Made by a program: the position numbers and the translations under genes
Shown: piece after piece, positions 1-8,418 of the stretch
Layout of the letters: every line of letters begins with the position of its first letter
Numbering within the stretch: the stretch's first letter is position 1
The notes under the pieces: generated by a model
Seen by the model: only the letters and a program-made list of their open reading frames with translations
Told to the model about the DNA's origin: nothing
Databases searched by the model: none
Assembly (NCBI RefSeq): GCF_018861295.1
Contig: NZ_JAHLDM010000009.1
Location: 1 to 64,000 of the forward strand
Length of the DNA stretch: 64,000 nucleotides
Direction: 5' to 3'
Source: Clostridium_AD estertheticum_D
Lineage (GTDB): Bacteria; Bacillota; Clostridia; Clostridiales; Clostridiaceae

Positions 1-104
1 TAAAAATGAAAATTAAAGAACGTATGAAACTTATTCCATATGAATCTATGGTTGGTGGATCTATGATGATTACAGCAACTATAATATATGGGTTTTTAAA
101 ATAA
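1..104 (+). CDS. C-terminal tail of an upstream membrane protein, probably a permease (partial)
   Basis: The first 104 bases hold an open frame that runs in from the left edge and ends at TAA 102-104. The visible residues are basic and then hydrophobic (KERMKLIPYES followed by GGSMMITATIIYGFLK), as in the last transmembrane helix of a permease. The next gene is a glycerate kinase remnant and the one after it a sugar-diacid chemoreceptor, so a glycerate/gluconate-type permease would fit. That is inference only, because too little sequence is present to name a family. An internal ATG at 6 exists, but no ribosome binding site can be judged. Confidence 0.4.
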   Translation, partial: KMKIKERMKLIPYESMVGGSMMITATIIYGFLK

Positions 105-164
105 CAAGAAAATATGGATTTATACTTATTTATCCAATAAAAATATAGGTTAGGCGTGATATAT

Positions 165-310
165 ATGAAACAGGATTTAGTTATTGTATTAGCATCAGAT
201 TCTTTTAAGGAAAGTATGACAGCTAAAAGAAGTTTGCACGGCAATGGAAAAGTATATTCTTTAAAAGTAGTTAGATTGCTTTGGAAAAAGGTATCGAATC
301 AATAATGAAA
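165..310 (+). pseudogene. Remnant of glycerate kinase N-terminus
   Basis: The frame from ATG 165 reads MKQDLVIVLASDSFKESMTA, which matches the N-terminal motif of GlxK/GarK-type glycerate 2-kinases (IVxAPDSFKxSxxA). After residue 20 it turns into unrelated sequence and stops at 305. A shifted frame near 279-308 reads ALEKGIESIM, which resembles the next conserved stretch of the same family (A-I-E-K-G-I). Some 340 further residues are missing. The gene is therefore broken by an internal deletion and frameshift and cannot make a kinase. Its position beside a permease tail and a Diacid_rec protein fits a former glycerate or sugar-diacid utilisation operon. Confidence 0.6.
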
Positions 311-330
311 ATTTATACGAGGGGGCTAGT

Positions 331-1179
331 ATGACAAATATTTTGCTAAGACTAATTGATTTTATTCGGGAGTTGGCATTTTCTATATCATCAGAGGTAG
401 ATTGCAATGTTAATATCATGGGTGATGGTGGAGAAATTATCGCATCAACTTCTATTGAGCGTATTGGAACAATTCATGAAGGGGCCAAAAGAATAATGTC
501 TGGAGAAGTATTCGAGATTGCAATCTCAGCAGAGGATGCACATAAACTTCGAGGAGCTAAGCCGGGATATAATATGTCAATTATGTATGAGAATAAGGTA
601 ATAGGTGTTATTGGAATAAGTGGGGAACCTATCATTGTAAAACCTATTGCTAGAATAGCTTGTTCATTCATTGTTTCTCAAATTAAACAATATATGAAAA
701 ATGAATTGATAAATAAAACAATCGTTGAAATAATGTCTAGTATACAGCAAGTAGCAGAGGATGTCCAACAACAGGCAACTGCATCTCAAGAACAAGCATC
801 TAAATTAAATATATTATCCGAAAATGCTGAAACTATAAAATCTAAACTAAATAATACTAATAAAATATTGTACTTTATAAAAGAAATTGCTGACCAAACG
901 AATCTGTTAGGGCTTAATGCGGCGATTGAGGCGGCAAGAGCAGGCGAAAATGGAAGAGGATTTACTGTTGTTGCTAATGAAATAAGAAAGCTGTCAAAGG
1001 ATAGCTCAAATTCTGTTGCTCAGATTAATGCTACCCTGAAAGATTTTAATAACTATATTACACTAATAACTAATACAATTGTTAATGTTTCTAAAAATTC
1101 ATACAGTTTCTGGCAGTCAATGGAAGGTATTGCGAGAGAAATGGAAATAATTAAGAAAAATATGATAAATATTCACTGA
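331..1179 (+). CDS. Soluble chemoreceptor: sugar-diacid recognition domain plus MCP signalling domain
   Basis: 282 residues with no transmembrane segment. Residues 1 to about 120 resemble the putative sugar-diacid recognition domain (Diacid_rec) found in CdaR regulators. From about residue 125 there is a methyl-accepting chemotaxis signalling helix, including the conserved hairpin ADQTNLLGLNAAIEAARAG near residues 188-206 and the following NGRGFTVVANEIRKL. No HAMP domain is present. It likely sits in the cytoplasm and passes a diacid or glycerate-type signal to CheA/CheW. A strong GAGGGGG ribosome binding site lies just before ATG 331. The MCP part is short, so the methylation region may be reduced. 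The neighbouring glycerate kinase remnant supports the ligand class; the exact ligand is unknown. Confidence 0.8.
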   Translation: MTNILLRLIDFIRELAFSISSEVDCNVNIMGDGGEIIASTSIERIGTIHEGAKRIMSGEVFEIAISAEDAHKLRGAKPGYNMSIMYENKVIGVIGISGEPIIVKPIARIACSFIVSQIKQYMKNELINKTIVEIMSSIQQVAEDVQQQATASQEQASKLNILSENAETIKSKLNNTNKILYFIKEIADQTNLLGLNAAIEAARAGENGRGFTVVANEIRKLSKDSSNSVAQINATLKDFNNYITLITNTIVNVSKNSYSFWQSMEGIAREMEIIKKNMINIH

Positions 1180-1243
1180 TAATAATGATCTTAAATGTGT
1201 GGGTTCTTAGTAGACTTTTAAAGTTGGATAAAATAAACATTAT

Positions 1244-1291
1244 ATACCGTGAAATCTTATTGATTAATATATAAGATTTTACGGTATTTTT
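1244..1291 (+). terminator. Rho-independent terminator after the chemoreceptor gene
   Basis: Bases 1244-1259 pair with 1272-1287 to form a 16-bp stem with one weak position and a 12-nt loop. The right arm runs into a short T tract. It lies 65 bases after the chemoreceptor stop codon. Confidence 0.7.
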
Positions 1292-1552
1292 TAGGACTAT
1301 AATCTAAAGGTCTTTGTATAATTTATAAGTATATAACAAGTAGTTAATAATTCATATAATATAATATATTATGAAGATAGGGGAAATGCTAGAATAAATA
1401 AAATAATATTTTGAGGTAAGGTTGCAATGTAAACCTTTTAGGTATACAATAAAACTATACGGTTCAAGTATACATTTAAGAGCAATATTTCCAAGTATGG
1501 TTGATGGAGTAAAACGTATTAGGGAAGTTTAAGTTTATACAACAAGCTATTA
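1292..1552. other. Gene-free stretch before the CoA-transferase genes
   Basis: About 260 AT-rich bases. A TATAAT-like box lies near 1358-1366, but no convincing -35 was found. From about 1448 to 1532 one frame reads as a peptide ending HLRAIFPSMVDGVKRIREV and a stop. This could be the tail of a lost gene, but I cannot name the family. Confidence 0.35.
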
Positions 1553-1570
1553 ATGAAAGGGGATAATTTC

Positions 1571-2287
1571 ATGAATAAAGTTATGGGTTTAGATGAAGTG
1601 ATGGAAAAGGTTCACGATGGAGCGACGATTATGTTTGGTGGCTTTCTAGGGGTGGGAGCACCACTTAAAGCAATTGACAAATTGGTAGAAAAAGGTGTTA
1701 AGGATTTAACTATAATATCAGCAGTTAATGCCTATCCTGGTCAAGATTTTGATATTGCGAGGCTTTACAAAAACAAGCAAGTTAAAAAATTAATTACTGC
1801 TCATTCTGGTACATGTCAGCTTGCACTGGAACAATTTAAGAACGGAGATATTGAAATTGAATACTTTCCAATGGGTAGTCTTGTTGAAAAAATTAGGGCA
1901 GCGGGTTCTGGATTAGGTGGAGTACTTACTCCTACAGGTGTAGGTACATTAGTTGAAGAAGGAAAACAAAAACTTATAATAGAGGGTAAAATGTATTTAA
2001 TTGAATTGCCACTGAAGGCTGATTTTGCATTTATTAAAGGTTATAAAGGCGATAGATTAGGAAATATACAATATCGTGGCTTAGCCATTAATACTAATCC
2101 AATTATGGCAATGGGTGCGGACTATACAGTAGCAGAAGTGAATGAAATAGTTGATGTTGGTGGTATTGAACCTGAATGTGTAGGTACACCAAGCGTATTT
2201 GTACAGGCTGTTGTACAAGGATATTCATTTGATGAGCATAAACAAGTATATACTGATTTGTGGGTTAATTCTAAGCAATTAAAATAA
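1571..2287 (+). CDS. atoD: Acetate/acetoacetate CoA-transferase, alpha subunit
   Basis: 238 residues when started at ATG 1571, which has AAAGGGG eight bases upstream. The ATG at 1553 lies before that ribosome binding site and is unlikely. The protein matches the AtoD/CtfA family of 3-oxoacid CoA-transferases throughout: the N-terminal DGATIMFGGFLGVG, then GSGLGGVLTPTGVGTLVEEGK, then LIELPLKADFAFIKG. It pairs with the next gene to move CoA between short-chain acyl groups such as acetate, butyrate and acetoacetate. The two genes are 34 bases apart and clearly form an operon. The catalytic glutamate is in the beta subunit. Confidence 0.93.
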   Translation: MNKVMGLDEVMEKVHDGATIMFGGFLGVGAPLKAIDKLVEKGVKDLTIISAVNAYPGQDFDIARLYKNKQVKKLITAHSGTCQLALEQFKNGDIEIEYFPMGSLVEKIRAAGSGLGGVLTPTGVGTLVEEGKQKLIIEGKMYLIELPLKADFAFIKGYKGDRLGNIQYRGLAINTNPIMAMGADYTVAEVNEIVDVGGIEPECVGTPSVFVQAVVQGYSFDEHKQVYTDLWVNSKQLK

Positions 2288-2321
2288 TTGATTATTTATA
2301 AATCTAAGGAGGTAATTGAAT

Positions 2322-2981
2322 ATGGAAGCAAGAGAAATAATTGCTCGCAGGGCAGCTAAGGAACTAAGTAATGGTCAAGTGGTTAATTTAGGGTTTGGAA
2401 TGCCTACAGCAGTTGCCAATTATTTAGCTGAAGGTGTGGAAGTAATATTGCAATCAGAAAATGGTGGTTTACTGTTTGGGCCTACGCCAAAACTTGGTAA
2501 GGAAGATCCGGATGTTGCAAACGCTGGTGGTCAACCGATTAGCTTATTACCTGGAGCTGCAGTTTTTGACTTGGCTACATCATTTTGTATTATTCGTGGA
2601 GGGCATGTTGATGCCACAGTACTCGGAGCACTTGAAGTAGACCAAGAAGGTAATATTGCCAACTGGGCTATGCCACTTGCTCCAGAAAAATTTGCACCAG
2701 GTATGGGTGGCGCAATGGATTTAGTAAATGGAGCTCGAAAAGTTATTGCTACATTAAAGCATTCTAGTAAGAGTGGATCTAAGATATTAAAAAAATGTCT
2801 TCTTCCAATTACAGGCAAGGGAGTAGTTGATATTATCGTTACTGAAAAAGCAGTATTTGATGTAACACCTACTGGGCTTGTACTTATTGAGATGTTTGAA
2901 GGCCTAACTGTTGAAGACATTCGGAGCATTACAGATGCTGATTTTACAGTTTCTGATAAGGTAACCGTATATAGGGTATAG
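2322..2981 (+). CDS. atoA: Acetate/acetoacetate CoA-transferase, beta subunit
   Basis: 219 residues from ATG 2322, with AAGGAGG at 2306-2312 nine bases upstream. An in-frame TTG at 2316 is too close to the ribosome binding site. The protein follows the AtoA/CtfB family, including NLGFGMPTAVANYL and the catalytic motif SENGGLL, where Glu46 would form the acyl-glutamyl thioester. Further on come GGHVDATVLGALEVD and MGGAMDLVNGARKVI, typical of the subunit. It is the catalytic partner of the alpha subunit in acid and acyl-CoA interconversion during fermentation. A strong terminator follows. Confidence 0.93.
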   Translation: MEAREIIARRAAKELSNGQVVNLGFGMPTAVANYLAEGVEVILQSENGGLLFGPTPKLGKEDPDVANAGGQPISLLPGAAVFDLATSFCIIRGGHVDATVLGALEVDQEGNIANWAMPLAPEKFAPGMGGAMDLVNGARKVIATLKHSSKSGSKILKKCLLPITGKGVVDIIVTEKAVFDVTPTGLVLIEMFEGLTVEDIRSITDADFTVSDKVTVYRV

Positions 2982-3034
2982 ATGTAAAAAGCAGATAATA
3001 TAACAGACAAGCAAGTTAAATATTCCAAACTGTA

Positions 3035-3084
3035 AAATGAGGTGTCTCAAAATGATTTTTTAATCATTTTGAGACACCTCATTT
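3035..3084. terminator. Perfect 23-bp hairpin between convergent genes
   Basis: Bases 3035-3057 are the exact reverse complement of 3062-3084, with a 4-base T loop. It sits between the convergent atoA and lactate dehydrogenase genes and can serve both. Its length and perfection are unusual for a simple terminator. It may belong to a dispersed palindromic repeat family, which one window cannot show. Confidence 0.7.
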
Positions 3085-3129
3085 ACATATATACAAATAT
3101 TTAATTGTGAAGTAAGTAGAGTATAGTAA

Positions 3130-4077
3130 TTATATTTTTGATTCTTTTATAATTGCTTTGAGTACCTTGGCAGATTCGACAAGTTGATTGTTTTCATCTT
3201 CATTGAGGTTAACTTGTAATATTTTCTTTGCTCCTTCTCTACCTAGAATTGTTGGAACTCCCATATAAACGTCCTCTATTCCATATTCACCTTTTAGTAG
3301 AGAGGACACTGTAAGAATAGAGTTTTCATTACTTAATATTGCCTCAACTATCCTTTTTACAGCTAGAGCGACAGCATAATAAGTTGCACCTTTTTTTTCA
3401 AGCACCTTATATCCTGCTCTTTTTACATCATTATGTATAGTAGACTTCATATCACCATTACATGTTTTAGAACTAATAGCACAGTACTCATCAATATTCA
3501 TACCTGCAATACTAGTTAAACTCCAAGTAGCTATTTCTGAATCGCCATGCTCACCCATTATATAGGTATGAATATTCCTAGCGTCAACTTCAAAACGCTG
3601 ACTAAGAAGATATTTAAGTCTTGAAGTATCGAGAACCGTACCTGATCCAATTACTCTATTACTTGGAAAGCCTGAAAGCTTATAGGCTATATAAGTTAAT
3701 ATATCCACAGGGTTTGATACGATTACTAATATAGAATCAGGGCTGTATTTTACAACCTCTGGAATTATACTTTGGAATACTTTAAAATTATTCGCTATAC
3801 AATTAAGTCTTGTTTCTCCTGGTTTCAAACTAATTCCTGCTGTAATAATTACTATATCTGAATCTTTTGTATCGGAATATTCTCCGGAAGTTATATCTAT
3901 AGGTTTTACGAAGGAAGCACCATGTGATAAATCCATCGCCTCGCCTTCAGCTTTATCCTTATTTATATCTACAATTACAATTTCAGATGCAAGTCCACTA
4001 GTCATTAGAGCAAAAGCTGTAGTAGAACCTACAAAACCTGCTCCAATTATAGAAATTTTATTTCCTTTTGTTCTCAT
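3130..4077 (-). CDS. ldh: L-lactate dehydrogenase family protein with altered substrate-specificity residue
   Basis: 315 residues, full length for the family. The NAD site GAGFVGS is at residues 12-18 and Asp37 follows the second strand. Catalytic residues are in place: the mobile-loop Arg90 (PGETR), Asp150 and Arg153 (LDTSR), and His177 (GEHGDSE). In true lactate dehydrogenases the loop reads xQKPGETR, and the Gln selects pyruvate. Here it reads SLKPGETR, so Leu84 replaces that Gln. Malate dehydrogenases have Arg at this site, so it is not one of those either. A less polar 2-oxoacid is plausible. Start ATG 4077 has AAGAAGGGA upstream and a sigma-A promoter at 4115-4143. Confidence 0.88.
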   Translation of the reverse strand: MRTKGNKISIIGAGFVGSTTAFALMTSGLASEIVIVDINKDKAEGEAMDLSHGASFVKPIDITSGEYSDTKDSDIVIITAGISLKPGETRLNCIANNFKVFQSIIPEVVKYSPDSILVIVSNPVDILTYIAYKLSGFPSNRVIGSGTVLDTSRLKYLLSQRFEVDARNIHTYIMGEHGDSEIATWSLTSIAGMNIDEYCAISSKTCNGDMKSTIHNDVKRAGYKVLEKKGATYYAVALAVKRIVEAILSNENSILTVSSLLKGEYGIEDVYMGVPTILGREGAKKILQVNLNEDENNQLVESAKVLKAIIKESKI

Positions 4078-4114
4078 ATAAAAACGTCCCTTCTTTAGTT
4101 AATAGTATATAAAT

Positions 4115-4143
4115 ATTATATACTAATTAATAGCTATTATCAA
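4115..4143 (-). promoter_or_regulatory. Sigma-A promoter of the lactate dehydrogenase gene
   Basis: On the minus strand TTGATA (4143-4138) is followed 17 bases later by a perfect TATAAT (4120-4115), about 40 bases before the start codon. Confidence 0.75.
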
Positions 4144-4219
4144 TATTCTCAATAAATGGTGAAAATTCTATTTTAGGCTTCTGTTTATGCCTGAATAATG
4201 ACATTTAAGGAATTTAGTG

Positions 4220-4248
4220 TTGAATTGTAATTGGATACTATATATAAT
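4220..4248 (+). promoter_or_regulatory. Sigma-A promoter of the bacteriocin-exporter-like operon
   Basis: TTGAAT at 4220-4225, a 17-base spacer, then TATAAT at 4243-4248. The expected transcript starts near 4255, giving a leader of about 60 bases. Confidence 0.7.
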
Positions 4249-4266
4249 TGTAGTATCAAATTTTGA

Positions 4267-4298
4267 AACCAAGTAGATTTATTTACTTGGTTTTTATT
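4267..4298 (+). terminator. Hairpin with T tract inside the leader, possible attenuator
   Basis: The arms AACCAAGTA and TACTTGGTT, separated by a short AT loop, are followed by TTTTTATTT and then directly by the ribosome binding site of the next gene. The hairpin lies downstream of the promoter at 4220-4248. It therefore looks like a leader terminator rather than the end of another gene. Confidence 0.5.
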
Positions 4299-4313
4299 TA
4301 AGGAGAGATTACA

Positions 4314-5909
4314 TTGAAAAAAATATTTGTAATAATCTTGTCAATTATTTCAATAAGCTCATTTTTTATATTGTTAAATATTCAAGATAAAAGTGCTAAT
4401 TGTATGCAAGTTTATATAGTAATAATAATGTATGCTATTCTAATTTTAATTATTTTTTATAAATTGCTAAACTCTTATAAAGAGTTTGGAATAAAGAAAA
4501 TGTTGGGCTTTACAACCGTAGATATTTGGATTAAAGATATTACATGCTTAATAAAATTGCAATTAATAATAAATGTAATAATAGACATTTCAATGTTTAT
4601 TATTATGTTAAAGGGATCATCTAATTATTTAAATTCTTTTATATTTAAAGTTTGTATGAGCTTAATTATTCAATTAATAATTTCATTTGTGTTTTTATCT
4701 ATTCCATATATATACATATCTAAAATTACCATTTCTAATATGATAAAGGATAAAAAAAACATGAAAGCGATTGTGACTTTTAATAGTATTATAAAGACTA
4801 TATTGATAATTAGTTTTATATTAGTTTCATCAATAGCATTAAATGAATATGATTCAATCCATTCATTTTATAATATGTCTTTTGAAAAATGGGAAAAAAC
4901 AAAGGACTATGCATTTATAGGTGGTCTTAAAGCAAAAGACTATGAAGAACTCCAATCAGACGCATTTAATTTGAAATTAAAAAAATTATATCTTTATTTG
5001 AATGCTAAAGGCAGTATATTGGCAGATTTTAATGACTTTACTCAACAAAGTATGAAAATGAATAAAAATAATGATATACCTAATGAGGTTAAAGCATTCG
5101 CAACTGTTAATCCTAATTACTTAATAAATAATAAATTTTATGATAGTAAAAATAAAAAAATAAATATTTTAGAATCAGAAAGAGACAGTATAATAATTAT
5201 TCCACATAGATATATAAACTCAGAAAAAGAAATAAAAAATTTCTTCTCACATTTAGGAAAAGATATAAAAATAATATGGAGCAAAGATAATCAAAAGTTG
5301 TTTTCTTATGATATAGATGTAAACTCTAAATATGGGAATATGGTAACAGATCCACTTTTAATGGTAATAACAGAAAGTAACGGAGACTTGCATGATTATG
5401 CTAAGGTAGCTGGGGAAGAAGGGGCTCCATTTAAATTTAAAAGTAATAATAGAGATAATCCTCAAGGGACATTTAAAAATAAAGCTAAGGAATTAGGTAT
5501 TTATAATAAATTAGTTAATGTCTATTCTGTATATGATGAAGTATCACTTGAAATTTATAAATTAAAACAAAAACTTTTTGTAATTTCAGTTGTAATGTTT
5601 TTGTGTGTAATAATAATTATTTTTATTATACTGCAAAATATATTTAATTACTTTGAAAAAAATAAACAATTATTAGCTATTGAAACTTTTCATGGATACA
5701 AACATTATGATAAGTACAGAGACTATTATTTGAAAATCTTATATTCATGGATTATAATAGCCATTTTTATAATCGCTAAAAATGGTGTTAAACCTGATAA
5801 TAGTTGGAGTATTTTTATGGGGGCATTAGTTATGGAGATAATGATTTCATCCATAAGCATTAAAAAAATTGAAAAAAGGAATATTATTAAGGTTATAAAG
5901 AGGGGATAA
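4314..5909 (+). CDS. Bacteriocin-associated integral membrane protein (DUF1430-like), putative ABC permease/immunity protein
   Basis: 531 residues starting at TTG 4314, with AAGGAGAG upstream. There are several helices in the first 180 residues, a large extracytoplasmic region of about 225 residues, and further helices near the C-terminus. This layout and the motif YKEFGIKKMLGFTTVDIW resemble the bacteriocin-associated integral membrane family (DUF1430) that accompanies lactococcin-972-type loci. It would be the membrane part of an exporter with the ATPase encoded three bases downstream. No bacteriocin precursor is visible upstream, so it may protect against or export a peptide encoded elsewhere. 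Family call from memory of the architecture. Confidence 0.65.
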   Translation: MKKIFVIILSIISISSFFILLNIQDKSANCMQVYIVIIMYAILILIIFYKLLNSYKEFGIKKMLGFTTVDIWIKDITCLIKLQLIINVIIDISMFIIMLKGSSNYLNSFIFKVCMSLIIQLIISFVFLSIPYIYISKITISNMIKDKKNMKAIVTFNSIIKTILIISFILVSSIALNEYDSIHSFYNMSFEKWEKTKDYAFIGGLKAKDYEELQSDAFNLKLKKLYLYLNAKGSILADFNDFTQQSMKMNKNNDIPNEVKAFATVNPNYLINNKFYDSKNKKINILESERDSIIIIPHRYINSEKEIKNFFSHLGKDIKIIWSKDNQKLFSYDIDVNSKYGNMVTDPLLMVITESNGDLHDYAKVAGEEGAPFKFKSNNRDNPQGTFKNKAKELGIYNKLVNVYSVYDEVSLEIYKLKQKLFVISVVMFLCVIIIIFIILQNIFNYFEKNKQLLAIETFHGYKHYDKYRDYYLKILYSWIIIAIFIIAKNGVKPDNSWSIFMGALVMEIMISSISIKKIEKRNIIKVIKRG

Positions 5910-5912
5910 TAG

Positions 5913-6548
5913 ATGAATATTATAGAACTTAAGAACGTCACAAAATGTTACGAAGAAAAAATGATATTAAATAAATTTAATTTAAGTGTTAAAGCTGGTG
6001 AGATTATTGCTATAAAGGGAGTCAGTGGAAAAGGTAAAAGTACGTTGCTTAACATAATTGGCTTAATAGAAAATTTTGATAATGGTGAATTAATTATCCA
6101 TGGTGTTTCAGGATTAACTCCTACAAATAAGAAAACACCAAAGATGATTCGTGAAAAAATAGGGTATTTATTTCAGAATTTTGCTTTAATAGATAATTCT
6201 ACTGTTGAATATAACCTTAATATAGCTATGAAATATATTAAAATTAGTTCTGCGCAGAAACATGAAAAAGTAATTAAAGCTTTAGATGATGTTGGATTAC
6301 AAGGATATGAAAAGAGAAAAGTATATGAGCTAAGTGGAGGGGAGCAACAAAGAGTTTCAATTGCAAGAATAATGGTAAAACCTTGCGATATTATTTTAGC
6401 TGATGAACCCACGGGATCCCTTGATGAAGAAAACAAAAATAGGATACTAGGTTTATTAAAATCGCTAAATGAACAGGGGAAAACTATAGTTATAGTCACC
6501 CATGATGAATCTGTGACCCATATTTGTACGAGAGTAAAAGTAATTTAG
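5913..6548 (+). CDS. ABC transporter ATP-binding protein (lactococcin-972 exporter type)
   Basis: 211 residues. The Walker A motif is GVSGKGKST near residue 37, the signature LSGGEQQRVSIAR follows near 140, and Walker B is IILADEPTGSLD. An H-loop His appears in IVTHDES. The protein is of the MacB/LolD-like size and type used with DUF1430 membrane proteins. It starts at ATG 5913, three bases after the membrane gene, so the two are co-translated. It ends abruptly after the last strand but is within the usual family length of about 205-215 residues. Confidence 0.88.
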   Translation: MNIIELKNVTKCYEEKMILNKFNLSVKAGEIIAIKGVSGKGKSTLLNIIGLIENFDNGELIIHGVSGLTPTNKKTPKMIREKIGYLFQNFALIDNSTVEYNLNIAMKYIKISSAQKHEKVIKALDDVGLQGYEKRKVYELSGGEQQRVSIARIMVKPCDIILADEPTGSLDEENKNRILGLLKSLNEQGKTIVIVTHDESVTHICTRVKVI

Positions 6549-6556
6549 GGGGAAAC

Positions 6557-6589
6557 ATGAAATTTAAACTAAAAAAACATGGTCACTAG
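6557..6589 (+). CDS. Possible 10-residue peptide or gene remnant
   Basis: A strong AGGGGGAA site at the end of the preceding ATPase gene leads into ATG 6557 and the peptide MKFKLKKHGH, which then stops. It lies between two ABC exporter genes. It could be the broken start of a lost gene (for example a lysine-rich peptide precursor) or a non-functional leftover. The remaining bases up to 6685 show no other coding signal. Confidence 0.3.
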   Translation: MKFKLKKHGH

Positions 6590-6685
6590 TATTTATTTAG
6601 TTGTATATTATGTATTAAACTACCTAGAAGAGTATTTCAACTGAATAAAGTATATAATCAATAATAAATATTTAAAGGAGATATG

Positions 6686-8320
6686 ATGGGCAAAATTAGT
6701 AGCTTATTAAAATTAACACCGTTTATAAAAAAACATAGGTTGGTTTTTATAGCAGGAATTATAGGTATGTTATTAGGTTCAATTATCGCTACCCCAATTC
6801 CATATATAATAGGAATTATTATGGATAAGGTGCTAATAGCGAAAAAGGGATATAATCAGCTCTATTATTATATTGGTATAATAGCTGTATTTTATGTTTT
6901 GCGTTATTTTATTTCAATCTTTTCAAACTACATGTTTGTAAAGATTAACAATTTAGTGGTTAATGAGCTTAGATGTACTGTAATGGATAAAGTTATGGAA
7001 CTACCTATGAGTTATCTTGCAAATACTGAGAAAGGATATGTGCAGAGTCGAATAGCGGAATGTAGCACTGTTGGTAGTATATTTTCACCATCTTATGTTG
7101 GCATAGTTTTAAGTCTAACAGATGCTGTACTTGCATTGGTAACAATGTTTGCTATAAACTATAAACTATCTATAGTAATTCTTATTTTGACACCATTATT
7201 TTTCTTTTCATCTAAGATGTCTATGGGCAATTTCATGAAGAATACAAAAGAAATGTTAGAATATAATGCAACTCTAAATGGAGAGTGTTTTGAAATAATC
7301 AATGGAATCGAGGACATAAAAATACTTAATGGAAAAAGCAATCATCTTAAAAAGTTTAATGATAAATTATCTATGCTTGTAAAGAGTAGCTTAAAGCAAA
7401 GCAAATCTATGATTATATTTATGGGAAATATAACGTTTATTAATAATTTTGGATCTCTTTTGGTATTACTTATTGCAGGAATTTTGATTTTAAAGGGACA
7501 ATTTACAGTAGGATTATATACATCTTTTTCTTTATATATAACTAAGGTTTTTAGTAGCATTCAAGGAATAGGTACTATGGGAACTATGATAAAGCCAGTA
7601 TGTCTAAGTATTGAGAGGGTTTACGAACTTTTAGATATGGATGATGAGAATAGTGGTAAAAACCAAAACTTAAATGAAGAAATTAAGAGTATTAAACTTG
7701 AAAATGTGGCTTTTAAATATAAAAATAATATAAAAAATGTGCTTAATAATATAAATTTTGAAATAATCAAAGGTGAAAAAGTTCTTATTAAAGGGGAAAA
7801 TGGTTCTGGTAAATCTACAATTATAAAATTACTGCTAGGCTTATATAATCCAGTAGAGGGAAGAATATTATGCAACAATATAGATCTGTCTATGATTAAT
7901 ACAAAAAGTTTAAGGGAAAGAATAGGAATTGTTTCTCAGAGTATATTTCTATTTAAGGGAACTGTTTTAGCTAATATATTGTATGGACAAACTAAAAAGA
8001 AACTTAAAGATGTGGAAGAACTTATAAAGAAATTAGGACTTCAGGAATATATTAATCGATTATCTAAAGGTTTGGACACTGAAATAACTCAGAACAATTC
8101 TGGAATTTCAGGTGGACAAGCACAGGTAATAGCTTTTATAAGGGTTATTCTTTCTAATAAGGATGTAATAATTTTAGATGAACCAATTTCAAATGTAGAT
8201 GTTGAGACAAGAGATTTAATTCTAGGTATTTTAAGGAACAAGAATTTTGAGGGAATATTAATTGTTGTTTCTCACGTCATAGAAGGTATGAATTTTCTTA
8301 ATAGAGTTATTGAAATATGA
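6686..8320 (+). CDS. ABC half-transporter: membrane domain fused to ATPase, bacteriocin/multidrug export type
   Basis: 544 residues from ATG 6686. The alternative ATG at 6683 is only two bases from the AAAGGAG site. Residues 1-310 form a six-helix exporter domain. The ATPase follows with Walker A GENGSGKST, Q-loop SQSIFLF, a variant signature ISGGQAQVIAF, Walker B DVIILDEP and the H-loop VSH. No N-terminal C39 peptidase is present, so it would not cleave a leader itself. It belongs by position with the DUF1430/ATPase pair. A homodimer is the simplest arrangement. The substrate is unknown, with peptide export the best guess from context. Confidence 0.85.
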   Translation: MGKISSLLKLTPFIKKHRLVFIAGIIGMLLGSIIATPIPYIIGIIMDKVLIAKKGYNQLYYYIGIIAVFYVLRYFISIFSNYMFVKINNLVVNELRCTVMDKVMELPMSYLANTEKGYVQSRIAECSTVGSIFSPSYVGIVLSLTDAVLALVTMFAINYKLSIVILILTPLFFFSSKMSMGNFMKNTKEMLEYNATLNGECFEIINGIEDIKILNGKSNHLKKFNDKLSMLVKSSLKQSKSMIIFMGNITFINNFGSLLVLLIAGILILKGQFTVGLYTSFSLYITKVFSSIQGIGTMGTMIKPVCLSIERVYELLDMDDENSGKNQNLNEEIKSIKLENVAFKYKNNIKNVLNNINFEIIKGEKVLIKGENGSGKSTIIKLLLGLYNPVEGRILCNNIDLSMINTKSLRERIGIVSQSIFLFKGTVLANILYGQTKKKLKDVEELIKKLGLQEYINRLSKGLDTEITQNNSGISGGQAQVIAFIRVILSNKDVIILDEPISNVDVETRDLILGILRNKNFEGILIVVSHVIEGMNFLNRVIEI

Positions 8321-8383
8321 TAATGATTTGAAAATTAATAATTTATAGGTTTAATATACATATTTATTTAATTAAAACACATA

Positions 8384-8412
8384 TTGACAATGGAGGCGAT
8401 TTAGAATATACT
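8384..8412 (+). promoter_or_regulatory. Sigma-A promoter of the thrS leader
   Basis: A perfect TTGACA at 8384-8389, a 17-base spacer and TATACT at 8407-8412 place the transcript start near 8419, at the head of the T-box. Confidence 0.85.
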
Positions 8413-8418
8413 AATTTT

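Noticed and set aside
1448..1532. Short peptide-like frame before the CoA-transferase genes
   Set aside because: It may be the tail of a lost gene, but no family could be named and the frame has no start.
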